DNA of 53,676 nt from Gemmobacter caeruleus. Lineage in GTDB: Bacteria; Pseudomonadota; Alphaproteobacteria; Rhodobacterales; Rhodobacteraceae. The translations under genes were made by a program, and so were the position numbers. Positions 32,359 through 40,597 of this stretch are shown piece after piece. The notes under the pieces are model-generated. The model worked only from the letters and a program-made list of their open reading frames with translations, did no database searches and was not told where the DNA came from. Location of the stretch: the NCBI RefSeq assembly GCF_008271655.1, contig NZ_VKKX01000004.1, positions 1 through 53,676 of the forward strand. The letters run 5' to 3'. Each line of letters begins with the position of its first letter. The stretch's first letter is position 1.

Positions 32359-32673
32359 GTGTCCGTCTTTGCCGCCGCCATGGACCGCATCTTCACCCAT
32401 GCCTCCATGGCGGCCCCGGCCCTCTGGATCTCGGCCACCACATCCGAGGAACGCCCGATCCGCATCATCCGCCGCGCTCCCGACCGCGTGACCGACTTCG
32501 GCGCGGGGCGCTTCGTCAGCGACACGACGGTGGTGGACGTCCGCGTGGCCGACCTGCCCGCCCCGCGCCCGGGCGATGTGATCGTCATCGGTGCCGACAG
32601 CCATGTCATCCAGGGCGAACCGCTGCGCGACCGGGAACGGCTGATCTGGATCCTCGATCTCCGCCCGGCGTGA
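32359..32673 (+). CDS. Head-tail joining protein, gpFII-like
   Basis: A 104-aa protein with a GTG start 12 bases after the capsid stop. The strand-rich sequence with PAPRPGDVIVIGADSHVIQGEP and RLIWILDLRP fits the lambda FII attachment family, which completes the head neck for tail binding. Position agrees. Confidence 0.78.
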   Translation: MSVFAAAMDRIFTHASMAAPALWISATTSEERPIRIIRRAPDRVTDFGAGRFVSDTTVVDVRVADLPAPRPGDVIVIGADSHVIQGEPLRDRERLIWILDLRPA

Positions 32674-32677
32674 TTCG

Positions 32678-33301
32678 ATGAAACTGAAGCTCACCATCGA
32701 TCCTGACATCGTCGCGATGATGCAGGCAGAAGTCGCCGCGGGCGAGATGGCAGTTACCAACGCCATGCGCGAGGCGGGCGCGGGCCTGAAATCCGCCTGG
32801 CGCGGGCAGATCACCGGCGCGGGCCTTGGCACCCGGCTCGGCAACTCGATCCGGCTGGCCACCTATCCCAAGGGCGGCGAAAGCCTGAACGCCGCGGCGC
32901 TGGTCTGGTCGAACGCCCCGGTGATCGTCGGCGCGCATGACGCGGGGCCGCTGATCCGGTCACGCAACGGGTTCTGGCTGGCCATCCCTACCCCGGCCGC
33001 AGGTAAATCAACCCGCGGCGGCCGCATCACCCCCGGCGAATGGGAACGCCGCACGGGGCTGGGGCTGCGGTTTGTCTACCGCCGCCGCGGGCCCAGCCTG
33101 CTGGTGGCTGAGGGGAGGCTCAACAGCAAAGGCCGTGCTGTGGCGTCCCGCGCAAAGACCGGCCGCGGGCTGACCACGGTGCCGATCTTCCTCCTGGTGC
33201 CGCAGGTCAAGCTGCGCAAGCGGCTGGATCTGGCGCGGGATGCCGAGCGGGCTATCGACGGCGTTCCGGGGCGGATTGTGGCGGGGTGGCGAGCCAACTA
33301 A
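32678..33301 (+). CDS. DUF6441 neck/tail completion protein
   Basis: A 207-aa protein close to DUF6441, found at this place in rhodobacterial siphophages. Recognisable are AVTNAMREAGAGLKSAWRGQI near the start and GPLIRSRNGFWLAIPTPAAG in the middle, with a basic C-terminal half (RFVYRRRGPSLLV, VPQVKLRKRLDL). It replaces lambda Z in gene order, so it probably helps the tail or neck to mature. Immediately downstream is an inserted moron. Confidence 0.83.
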   Translation: MKLKLTIDPDIVAMMQAEVAAGEMAVTNAMREAGAGLKSAWRGQITGAGLGTRLGNSIRLATYPKGGESLNAAALVWSNAPVIVGAHDAGPLIRSRNGFWLAIPTPAAGKSTRGGRITPGEWERRTGLGLRFVYRRRGPSLLVAEGRLNSKGRAVASRAKTGRGLTTVPIFLLVPQVKLRKRLDLARDAERAIDGVPGRIVAGWRAN

Positions 33302-33340
33302 GAACGAGTATGATGTCGCAATTTCACAAGATCTGAGAGA

Positions 33341-33369
33341 TTGAACTCCGTGAAGGAGTAAGCACTAAA
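33341..33369 (+). promoter_or_regulatory. Weak candidate promoter of the tail-region moron
   Basis: TTGAAC (33341-33346) and ACTAAA (33364-33369) are 17 bases apart in a 93-bp AT-rich gap between densely packed late genes. The -35 is good and the -10 poor. Morons usually carry their own promoter, which is the main reason to note it. Confidence 0.3.
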
Positions 33370-33394
33370 GTCGCCATCGCAATACAGGTGCACT

Positions 33395-34108
33395 GTGTGG
33401 AAAGAAAAACTCGAGGAATTTCTTGGCGGCCCGCGCCTGGCGCGTATGGAGCAAAGCCTGGGCAGAGACGCCGCGCAGTACGTTTTTGACAGCACGAATA
33501 TCTCGCGGATCCCCGACTTCGATATTGCGTGGTTCTTTCGGGCAATTGAGGCTGGATATCTTAGGGAATTGCCGAACGGCGACTTTATTGCGCGACAAGA
33601 TGGCGGCGTAGAGAGGGTTTATTGGCATCTCAACAAGAGTGATCCGCAAGGCCCAGGTCGGGTTACGGCCGCCGTTGAGGCAATCATTGCCATCGGCGCT
33701 GTCGCACGCATGGTCGAGCAGTTTGGTTGGGAAGCTGACAGGATCGGTCTTCAGTTTAAATGGGGTCGCCACTGGCCCTTCGACCTCACGATCCGCGAAG
33801 CGGATGGCGGTATCGGCATCCAGTGCGAAGTGAAGACAAGAGCGGCCGAGGTAGACAGTCTTTGCCAATACCTGCAGAATATACTGAATGGAGCGCCTCC
33901 GGTCGCCAAGCTTCCGGCCAAGACCAAGTCTAACTTCGAGCCGAAGGCCATGTGCCTGATCGAAACACCACCAAAGGTGTTCTGGGCACTGGGGCCTGAT
34001 GGATACGAAAAGGTGTTCCGCGTCGCGAGAACTGAGGAAACCAACCGACCGTTACTGATTGCGGCGGAAAACAATGCGCTGCACCGGCTTCATGTCGAAG
34101 GCAGCTGA
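33395..34108 (+). CDS. Moron: predicted PD-(D/E)XK nuclease-like protein
   Basis: A 237-aa protein of unrecognised family inserted between two tail genes. The nuclease core is visible: helix TAAVEAIIAIGAVARM with Glu95, strand HWPFDLTI with Asp130, then QCEVKTRA with Glu145 and Lys147. It starts at GTG 33395 and its base composition is visibly lower in GC than its neighbours, both typical of a moron acquired separately. It may act in the lysogen against other phages or plasmids. It could be non-catalytic; no experiment is implied. Confidence 0.75.
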   Translation: MWKEKLEEFLGGPRLARMEQSLGRDAAQYVFDSTNISRIPDFDIAWFFRAIEAGYLRELPNGDFIARQDGGVERVYWHLNKSDPQGPGRVTAAVEAIIAIGAVARMVEQFGWEADRIGLQFKWGRHWPFDLTIREADGGIGIQCEVKTRAAEVDSLCQYLQNILNGAPPVAKLPAKTKSNFEPKAMCLIETPPKVFWALGPDGYEKVFRVARTEETNRPLLIAAENNALHRLHVEGS

Positions 34109-34117
34109 AGGCCAGTC

Positions 34118-34540
34118 ATGCCCACCACCCGTGAACTCGTCCTCGCCGCGCTCCACGCGCGGCTTCAACCGCTTGCTGCCCTGACCCTCCGTGACGAGGT
34201 GCTGCCGGAGCGGATCCCCGCGGCGGGGCTGATCATACTGCGCGACGGCCAGCCGAGTGAACCCGAGGTAACGCTTTCGCCGCTGCGCTATCACTACCAG
34301 CACCGCGCCGAGCTGGAGGTCGTCGTCCAGGCGGGTAACGGCCGGGCAAGCATCTTTGACGATCTGATCGCCGCCATCGGCACGGCGCTGGAAGCAGACC
34401 GGACGCTCGGCGGCCTTTGCGATTGGGTCGAAGCCGAGGCCCCGGCCTCGGTCGACCTGCCCATCGAGGGTGCGGCGGCGCTGAAGGCGGCGGTGATCAG
34501 CGTCGTCCTGCACTACACCACCACCGGCCCCTTGGCCTGA
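34118..34540 (+). CDS. Tail terminator / minor tail protein (gpU-like)
   Basis: A 140-aa protein: N-terminal helix TRELVLAALHARLQPL, strands with ERIPAAGLIILRDG and RYHYQHRAELEVVVQ, and a C-terminal VVLHYTTTG. This is the small alpha/beta fold of tail terminators, which cap the tail tube and join it to the head. It precedes the tail tube gene, as expected. Confidence 0.82.
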   Translation: MPTTRELVLAALHARLQPLAALTLRDEVLPERIPAAGLIILRDGQPSEPEVTLSPLRYHYQHRAELEVVVQAGNGRASIFDDLIAAIGTALEADRTLGGLCDWVEAEAPASVDLPIEGAAALKAAVISVVLHYTTTGPLA

Positions 34541-34564
34541 CATCCCACTCACAAGGAGACCCCA

Positions 34565-35503
34565 ATGGCACGCGCACACGGCGCGCGGGCGCAGATGGCG
34601 CTTGCGTTCGAAACCGTTTACGGCACCCCGCCCGTCAGCGGCTATCGGCTGATGCCTTTCGCCCGCACCACGCTGGGCGCGGAACAGCCCCTGCTGAACT
34701 CCGAACTGCTGGGCTATGGCCGCGATCCCTTGGCCCCGATCAAGGACGCCGTCACCGCCGATGGCGAGGTGGTGGTGCCGATCGATGTGGAGGCCTTTGG
34801 CTTCTGGCTGAAGGCCGCGTTCGGCGCCCCGACCACCACGGGGACCACACCCAAGACCCACACCTTCCAGTCGGGGAACTGGACGCTGCCCTCGATGGCC
34901 ATCGAAGTCGCCATGCCCGAGGTACCGCGGTTCGCGATGTATGCTGGTTGCGTGATGGACCAGTTGTCCTGGCAGATGAACCGCTCGGGCCTGCTGACCA
35001 CCACCGCCCGTCTGATCGCGCAGGGCGAAACCATCGCAGCCGCCACCGCGGCAGGGACGCCCACCGCGCTGGGCCTGCAACGCTTCGGCCATTTCAACGG
35101 CGTGGTGAAGCGCAACGGTACGGCGCTGGGCAACGTCGTCTCGGCCGAGATCACCTATGCCAATGGCCTCGACCGGATCGAAACCATCCGCAACGACGGC
35201 AAGATCGAGGGCGCCGACCCCGGCATGGCGGCACTGACCGGCCGGATCGAGGTGCGGTTTGCCGATAGCGCCCTCGTAACCCAAGCCATCGACGGCACGC
35301 CTTGCGAGCTCGAGTTCGCCTACAGCCTCGGCGCGAACGCCAGTTTCACCTTCACCGCCCATGCCGTCTACCTGCCGGTCCCGCGGATCGAGATCCCCGG
35401 GCCCCAGGGCATCCAGGCGACCTTCGACTGGCAGGCCGCCCGCGCCGCCAGCCCCGCCCGCATGTGCACCGCCGTCCTCGTCAACACCGTCACGGGATAC
35501 TGA
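34565..35503 (+). CDS. Tail tube protein
   Basis: A 312-aa main tail tube subunit. Start ATG behind AAGGAG. Family-like sequence: AQMALAFETVYGTPPVSGYR, LNSELLGYGRDPLAP, a central DVEAFGFWLKAAFGAP, and a C-terminal NASFTFTAHAVYLPVPRIEIP. Its place between tail terminator and frameshifted chaperone gene agrees with siphophage tail order. Confidence 0.88.
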   Translation: MARAHGARAQMALAFETVYGTPPVSGYRLMPFARTTLGAEQPLLNSELLGYGRDPLAPIKDAVTADGEVVVPIDVEAFGFWLKAAFGAPTTTGTTPKTHTFQSGNWTLPSMAIEVAMPEVPRFAMYAGCVMDQLSWQMNRSGLLTTTARLIAQGETIAAATAAGTPTALGLQRFGHFNGVVKRNGTALGNVVSAEITYANGLDRIETIRNDGKIEGADPGMAALTGRIEVRFADSALVTQAIDGTPCELEFAYSLGANASFTFTAHAVYLPVPRIEIPGPQGIQATFDWQAARAASPARMCTAVLVNTVTGY

Positions 35504-35505
35504 CC

Positions 35506-35943
35506 ATGATCCGCCTGAACCTCACGAACCGGCCCGAATGGCTGGACTTGCTGCCCGGCCTGCGAGTCCTTGTGGCGCCGCTCACCACCGCGCTGATGGT
35601 CTCCGCCCGCGCCGATCCGGCCATCGATGGCCTGTCGGAGGCGTCAAGCCAAGAGGACATGGCACTGGCGATGGCCAAGGCCGTCGCCCGCCGCGCGCTG
35701 CTGGATTGGGAAGGCGTCGGCGACGATGACGGCAACCTCGTGCCCGTCAGCCCGGCCGGGATCGACGCCCTTCTCGAAATCTGGCCCGTCTTCGAGGCCT
35801 TCCAGGCGCAATACGTCGCCCGTGGCCTGATGCTGGATCAGGAAAAAAACGCCTCCGCGCCCTTGCCGACTGGTCCTTCGGCGGGGGCGACGGCTACTGC
35901 GCGGCCTGCACGGGCCCCTGCCCGGACTGCCCCGCAAGACTGA
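35506..35943 (+). CDS. Tail assembly chaperone (gpG-like, unshifted product)
   Basis: A 145-aa protein from ATG 35506, two bases after the tail tube stop. The N-terminal 115 residues are a helical chaperone domain (ALAMAKAVARRALLDW, GIDALLEIWPVFEAF). After QEKN the reading frame turns Ala/Pro-rich and featureless, which is expected if the true continuation is in the -1 frame. It coats the tape measure protein during tail assembly. A slippery heptamer lies at 35844-35850. Confidence 0.82.
   Translation: MIRLNLTNRPEWLDLLPGLRVLVAPLTTALMVSARADPAIDGLSEASSQEDMALAMAKAVARRALLDWEGVGDDDGNLVPVSPAGIDALLEIWPVFEAFQAQYVARGLMLDQEKNASAPLPTGPSAGATATARPARAPARTAPQD
35844..35850 (+). promoter_or_regulatory. Programmed -1 ribosomal frameshift site A_AAA_AAC
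   Basis: In the chaperone frame the codons are GAA-AAA-AAC, so A_AAA_AAC is a canonical X_XXY_YYZ slippery heptamer. Slippage moves translation into an open -1 frame that runs 107 codons to 36173. A small stem (GCCGA / TCGGC, about 35864-35881) follows and may stimulate. Confidence 0.8.
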
Positions 35944-36173
35944 ACCGACCGCAGACAGTCGAAGGCTGGCAAGTCTGGGACCTCACCCAGCGTCTTGGCG
36001 GCCAGCTGCGCATCGCGCCAGGGGCGGTCATCGGATGGGACATGGGGGCGGCCCTCGCGCTGGCACAGGCGCTGGGCGTCAACGCACTGATCACCGCCGA
36101 ACTGCTGCCCGAGATCGAGGCGGTGATGGTGCGCAAACTCAACGAGCAGATGGAAGGACGCCGGAATGGCTGA
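35850..36173 (+). CDS. T-like extension of tail chaperone, reached by -1 frameshift
   Basis: The -1 frame from CGC at 35850 encodes 107 residues with good protein character: LADWSFGGGDGYCAACTGPC with four Cys, then VEGWQVWDLTQRLGGQL and a helical end NALITAELLPEIEAVMVRKL. It lacks a useful start codon of its own (first ATG at 36041 would give 44 residues), so it must be made as a fusion with 35506-35849, like lambda G-T. It stops 8 bases inside the tape measure gene. Four Cys suggest a zinc site that may bind the tape measure or tube protein. Confidence 0.8.
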   Translation, partial: RLRALADWSFGGGDGYCAACTGPCPDCPARLNRPQTVEGWQVWDLTQRLGGQLRIAPGAVIGWDMGAALALAQALGVNALITAELLPEIEAVMVRKLNEQMEGRRNG

Positions 36174-38628
36174 GAAGAGGGTCTCCGTCCGCCTTGTGGC
36201 GGAGGGCGGACGACGGGTGCGCGCCGAGCTGGAAGGCGTCGGCGAGGCCGGAGCACGCGGGTTTGGCCGCCTGTCGCGCGAGATGGAACTGGCGAACACG
36301 CGGCTGGCCGCCTTTGCACGCCGGGCGGGGCTTGCCCTGGGTGCAGCGGCGGCGGCCGCTACAGCCTCGCTCGGGCTGATCGTCCGCTCCGCCGCCGAGA
36401 GCGCGGCGCAGATCCGGCAGTTCGCGCAGGTCGCCAATGCCACCCCCGAGGCGCTGCAACGCTGGTCGGCCGGGGCGCGGACGGTCGGGATCGAGCAGGA
36501 GAAGCTCGCCGACATCCTGAAAGACGTGAACGACCGGGTGGGGGATTTCCTGCAGACCGGCGGCGGGCCGATGGCGGACTTCTTCGAAAATGTCGCCCCG
36601 CGCGTGGGCGTCACGGCCGACCAGTTCGCCCGCCTCTCCGGCCCCGAAGCCCTCCAACTTTACGTCGATACCCTCGAGCGCGCCGGTCTCAGCCAGCAGG
36701 AAATGACCTTCTATCTGGAGGCCATGGCATCGGACGCCACGCGCCTGCTGCCGCTACTGCGCAACGGCGGGGCCGAGATGGCCCGGCTTGGGGATCAGGC
36801 ATCGGACCTTGGCGCGGTGCTGGACAGCGACGCGCTCGAAGCCCTACGCCGCACCCAACTCGCTCTGGGCACCGTATCCCTCGTGTTCGACGGCCTGCGC
36901 AACCGCATCGCCGTCGCCGTGGCCCCGACCATCGAGGCGCTGGCCAATGCCTTCGTGGCGCTCGCCTCCGATGGCGGGATCCTGCGCTCGGCCATCGACA
37001 CGCTGATCGGCAACCTCGGCCGTCTCGCCTCCTACGCCGCCACTTTCGCAGCTGTCATGGCCGGGCGCTGGGTGGCCGGGCTTGCCGCCGCCGCGCTGTC
37101 CGTGCGCGGCTTGGCCACCACCTTGGTGTTCCTCCGCGGCGCCCTGATCCGCACCGGGATCGGGGCGTTGATCGTCGGGGCGGGCGAGCTGGTCTATCAG
37201 TTCTCGCAGCTTGTCGCCCGGGTCGGCGGCGTAGGGGAGGCGTTTCGCCTCCTCGGCGATCTGGCCCGCGAAGTCTGGTCGCGCATCGGCCTGTCCTTGG
37301 ACGCGGCCCTCGCGCGGATGGCGGCCGGATGGGAGGGACTGAAGGCGGCGGGACTATCGGCGCTGGAAGGCACCATTGCAGGCGTCGTCAGCTTCGGCGA
37401 CCGGACGGCGGCGATCTTCCAGGGGGCCTACGACGCTGCCGTCGCCATCTGGGGCAGTCTGCCCGGTGCTATCGGCGACTTCGCCTTCCAGGCAGCGAAT
37501 GGGCTGATCTCAGGCGTCGAGGCGATGCTGAACGGCGTCGTCACGCGCATCAACAGCTTCATCGAGACCCTGAACGCGGCCCTCGCGCTGTTGCCCGAAT
37601 GGGCCACGGGCGAAGGCGGCGTGAGGATCGGCATCCTCGACCCTGTGGAACTGGGGCGTATCGGCAATCCGTTCGAGGGAGCCGCGACCGCAGCCGGTGC
37701 CGCCGCCGCGGATGCCTTCTCCGCCGCGCTGGCACGCAGCTATCTCGAACCGCCCGATCTCGGCCTCGGGACCATGGCCGACGACGCCCGCGCCCGGGCA
37801 GATGGCTATCGCGAAGCGGCCGGAATGCTGGCTGACGCTGCCGGTCGGCCGCTCGCCAGCTGGCAGGCGCTGAAGGATGCCGTGACCGGCACGGGGGCCG
37901 AAGCCGAAACCGCTCTGTCGGATGCCGCCGCTTCTGCCGATGCCCTGACTTCCGGGCTGAACGACACCGCCACCGCGGCCGATGGCGCGGGCGGCGCCGC
38001 GCGTGACGCCGGGGCGGCTGCGGCGCAAGGCACGGACACCGCCCTCACTGGCTGGCAAGCAGTCACCGCCGCGCTCGCCGACTATGCCGCCAAGGCGCGC
38101 GACATCGGTGGGGATATCGGCAGCGCGCTGGTGGGCGCCTTCCAGAGCGCCGAGAACGCCATCGGTGACTTCGTGAAGACCGGCAAGCTCGACTTCCGCG
38201 ACCTGGTCACCTCGATGATTGCCGATCTCGCAAAGCTGGCGGCGCGGCGGTTCATCCTCGGCCCCATCGCCAATGCCCTTTCCGGCGCGCTGGGCGGCGC
38301 GGGCGGGATCTTCGCAAACATCCTGCATGCGGGCGGCATGGTCGGCGCCCCTGGTCCCGGCCGCATGGTCCCTGCCTTGGCCTTCGCGGGCGCGCCGCGC
38401 ATGCACAGCGGGGGGTGGGCCGGTCTGCGGCCCGACGAGGTGCCCGCGATCCTGCAGCGGGGCGAGCGGGTCCTTTCCCGGCGCGAGGCGGCAGGGTACG
38501 GCCAAGCCAGCGCCTCGACGGTCAATGTCACGATCAACGCCCGCGACGCCGAGAGTTTCCGCCAGTCGCGAACGCAGGTCGCCAGCGACATCGCCCGCGC
38601 CGTGTCGCTCGGCCGCCGCGGCATGTGA
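36166..38628 (+). CDS. Tail tape measure protein
   Basis: An 820-aa protein that sets tail length and exits first into the host. It has an N-terminal helical domain (LVAEGGRRVRAELEGVGEAG), hydrophobic segments (about 45-70 and 290-340), many Ala/Gly-rich helices, and the lambda-type C-terminal part GKLDFRDLVTSMIADLAKLA with RFILGPI. At about 2.7 residues per nm rule-of-thumb scaling this implies a moderately long siphophage tail; the scaling is approximate. Start overlaps the frameshift product. Confidence 0.92.
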   Translation: MAEKRVSVRLVAEGGRRVRAELEGVGEAGARGFGRLSREMELANTRLAAFARRAGLALGAAAAAATASLGLIVRSAAESAAQIRQFAQVANATPEALQRWSAGARTVGIEQEKLADILKDVNDRVGDFLQTGGGPMADFFENVAPRVGVTADQFARLSGPEALQLYVDTLERAGLSQQEMTFYLEAMASDATRLLPLLRNGGAEMARLGDQASDLGAVLDSDALEALRRTQLALGTVSLVFDGLRNRIAVAVAPTIEALANAFVALASDGGILRSAIDTLIGNLGRLASYAATFAAVMAGRWVAGLAAAALSVRGLATTLVFLRGALIRTGIGALIVGAGELVYQFSQLVARVGGVGEAFRLLGDLAREVWSRIGLSLDAALARMAAGWEGLKAAGLSALEGTIAGVVSFGDRTAAIFQGAYDAAVAIWGSLPGAIGDFAFQAANGLISGVEAMLNGVVTRINSFIETLNAALALLPEWATGEGGVRIGILDPVELGRIGNPFEGAATAAGAAAADAFSAALARSYLEPPDLGLGTMADDARARADGYREAAGMLADAAGRPLASWQALKDAVTGTGAEAETALSDAAASADALTSGLNDTATAADGAGGAARDAGAAAAQGTDTALTGWQAVTAALADYAAKARDIGGDIGSALVGAFQSAENAIGDFVKTGKLDFRDLVTSMIADLAKLAARRFILGPIANALSGALGGAGGIFANILHAGGMVGAPGPGRMVPALAFAGAPRMHSGGWAGLRPDEVPAILQRGERVLSRREAAGYGQASASTVNVTINARDAESFRQSRTQVASDIARAVSLGRRGM

Positions 38629-38637
38629 GGAACCGCC

Positions 38638-39264
38638 ATGGCATTTCACGAGGTCCGGTTTCCGGACAACATCAGCCGGGGCGCGCGTGGCGGTCCCGAA
38701 CGGCGCACACAGATCGTCGAATTGACGAGCGGCGCCGAGGAGCGCAACGCCAGCTGGGCCAACAGCCGCCGCCGCTATGACGTCGCCTACGGCATCCGCC
38801 GCGCCGACGATCTGGCGGCGGTCGTCGCCTTTTTCGAGGCAAGGAATGGCCGCCTCCACGGCTTCCGCTTCAAGGACTGGGCCGACTTCAAGTCCTGCCT
38901 GCCGTCACAGACGCCCGCCTCAACCGATCAAACCATCGGCACTGGCAACGGGTCGGCCACGCAGTTCCAGCTGGCCAAACGCTACACCTCGGGCGCGCAG
39001 TCCTGGACGCGGGCCATCACCAAGCCCGTCGCCGGAACGGTGACCATCGCCTTGAACGGCACGTCCCAGGCTTCCGGCTGGTCGGTTTCCACGACCACCG
39101 GTCTCATCACCTTCACCACGGCGCCCGCCGCTGGCATGTCCATCACCGCAGGCTTCGAATTCGACGTCCCCGTCCGCTTCGACACCGACGCCCTCGACGT
39201 CACGCTCGACCTCGAACGCCTCGGCTCGATCACTTCCATCCCGCTTCTGGAAATCCGCACATGA
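38638..39264 (+). CDS. DUF2460 tail protein (GTA-type distal tail)
   Basis: A 208-aa protein of the DUF2460/TIGR02217 family: FHEVRFPDNISRGARGGPER at the start, RRRYDVAYGIRRADDL, FFEARNGRLHGFRFKDWADF and the C-terminal VPVRFDTDALDV. In the rhodobacterial GTA the homologue forms the distal tail ring. Start behind GAGG. Confidence 0.93.
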   Translation: MAFHEVRFPDNISRGARGGPERRTQIVELTSGAEERNASWANSRRRYDVAYGIRRADDLAAVVAFFEARNGRLHGFRFKDWADFKSCLPSQTPASTDQTIGTGNGSATQFQLAKRYTSGAQSWTRAITKPVAGTVTIALNGTSQASGWSVSTTTGLITFTTAPAAGMSITAGFEFDVPVRFDTDALDVTLDLERLGSITSIPLLEIRT

Positions 39265-40145
39265 AATCCCTGAACCCGGCGCTGCAGGCCCATCTCGAGG
39301 ACGGCACGACAACGCTCGCGTGGTGCTGGCGCATCACCCGCGCCGATGGTGTGACCTTCGGCTTCACCGACCACGACCGAACGCTGTCGTTCGACGGCAC
39401 CGAGTTCGAACCGGAAAGCGGGCTGACCGCGTCAGAGGTCCGGTCGGGATCCGACCTGTCGGTCGACGCGCAGGACGCGCAAGGCGTGCTGTCGTCGGAC
39501 CGGATCACCGAGACGGACATCCTCGACGGACGCTGGGACGCCGCAGTTGTCGAGGTCTGGCGGGTGAACTGGGCCAGCCCGGCGCAGCGCGTGCTGCTGC
39601 GCCGAGGGGCCATCGGCCAGATCCGACGCGGGCGGCTGGCCTTCGTGGCCGAGGTGCGGTCGCTGGCGCACATCCTTGGCCAGACGGTCGGGCGGACGTT
39701 TCAGGCGAGTTGCGACGCCGCGCTGGGCGATGCGCGCTGCGGCGTAAACCTCGAGGCCCCGGTCTACAAGAGAAGCGGCGCGGTGATCGACGTACTGCGG
39801 GATCGGGCCTTCACCGCTTCCGGCCTTGGCACCTTCTCGGCAGGCTGGTTTGCCTTCGGGCTGGTGGAATGGTCGACCGGCGCGAATGCCGGGCGGCGGG
39901 TCGAGGTGCTGTCGCATGACCTCGTCGATGGCGTGGCGATCCTGACCCTGCTGGAAGCGCCGGTGCGTCCGATCACGGCGACGGATGCCTTCGTGATCCG
40001 GGCGGGCTGCGACAAGCGTATCGCGACCTGCGGGACGAAGTTCGCCAATGTCGCCAACTTCCGGGGCTTCCCCCACATCCCGGGCCAGGACGCGGTCCTG
40101 CGCTACGCGACGAAAGACGGCGGCCATGAGGGGGCGGTGCTGTGA
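39261..40145 (+). CDS. DUF2163 tail protein (GTA-type hub)
   Basis: A 294-aa member of DUF2163/TIGR02218. Recognisable: LAWCWRITRADGVTFGFTDHD near the N-terminus in two parts, FQASCDAALGDARCGV, and the C-terminal RAGCDKRIATCGTKFANVANF with FPHIPGQD; the Cys residues are the conserved iron-sulphur-like ligands reported for the GTA hub. Overlaps both neighbours by four bases. Confidence 0.93.
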   Translation: MKSLNPALQAHLEDGTTTLAWCWRITRADGVTFGFTDHDRTLSFDGTEFEPESGLTASEVRSGSDLSVDAQDAQGVLSSDRITETDILDGRWDAAVVEVWRVNWASPAQRVLLRRGAIGQIRRGRLAFVAEVRSLAHILGQTVGRTFQASCDAALGDARCGVNLEAPVYKRSGAVIDVLRDRAFTASGLGTFSAGWFAFGLVEWSTGANAGRRVEVLSHDLVDGVAILTLLEAPVRPITATDAFVIRAGCDKRIATCGTKFANVANFRGFPHIPGQDAVLRYATKDGGHEGAVL

Positions 40146-40588
40146 TCGTGCCCGTCCCGGCCGCCGATCCGGCCCGCGTCATCGCCGTCGCGCGGTCGTG
40201 GCTTGGCACGCCCTACCACGACCAGGCCAGCCTGCGCGGGGTCGGCTGCGATTGCCTCGGCCTCGCGCGCGGCGTCTGGCGCGAGGTGGTCGGGCCAGAG
40301 CCGTTCCCGATACCGCCCTACAGCCGGGATTGGGGCGAAACCGGGCCGCGCGAGGTGCTGGCCGATGGGGCGAGGGAGATGATGCCGGAGGTTCCGGTGC
40401 AATCGGCAGGCCCCGGTGCGCTGGTCCTGTTCCGGATGGTGCCGCGCGCCATCGCCAAGCATGTCGGCATCCTGACCGGTCCTGACACCTTCCTTCACGC
40501 CTATGAACGCCTCGGCGTGATCGAGGAACCGCTAACACCCACCTGGCGACGCCGCATCGCCTTCGCTTTCAAATTCCCTGCACGCTGA
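40142..40588 (+). CDS. NlpC/P60 tail peptidase
   Basis: A 148-aa NlpC/P60 cysteine peptidase (TIGR02219) that opens peptidoglycan during DNA injection. Catalytic Cys38 lies in GCDCLGLARG and the His in KHVGILTG (107); Trp/His-rich strand FLHAYERLGV follows. Start is GTG 40142, overlapping the DUF2163 stop. The gene order DUF2460, DUF2163, NlpC/P60, TIM-barrel is the GTA tail-tip order. Confidence 0.93.
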   Translation: MIVPVPAADPARVIAVARSWLGTPYHDQASLRGVGCDCLGLARGVWREVVGPEPFPIPPYSRDWGETGPREVLADGAREMMPEVPVQSAGPGALVLFRMVPRAIAKHVGILTGPDTFLHAYERLGVIEEPLTPTWRRRIAFAFKFPAR

Positions 40589-40597
40589 GATTTTCCC

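Noticed and set aside
31603-32862. 419-codon leftward open frame across capsid and neck genes
   Set aside because: Spans three well-supported rightward genes and has no protein features.
34052-35362. 436-codon leftward frame across the tail tube gene
   Set aside because: Antisense shadow of tail terminator and tube genes.
37510-38859. 449-codon leftward open frame across the tape measure end
   Set aside because: Low-complexity antisense frame opposite a recognised gene.
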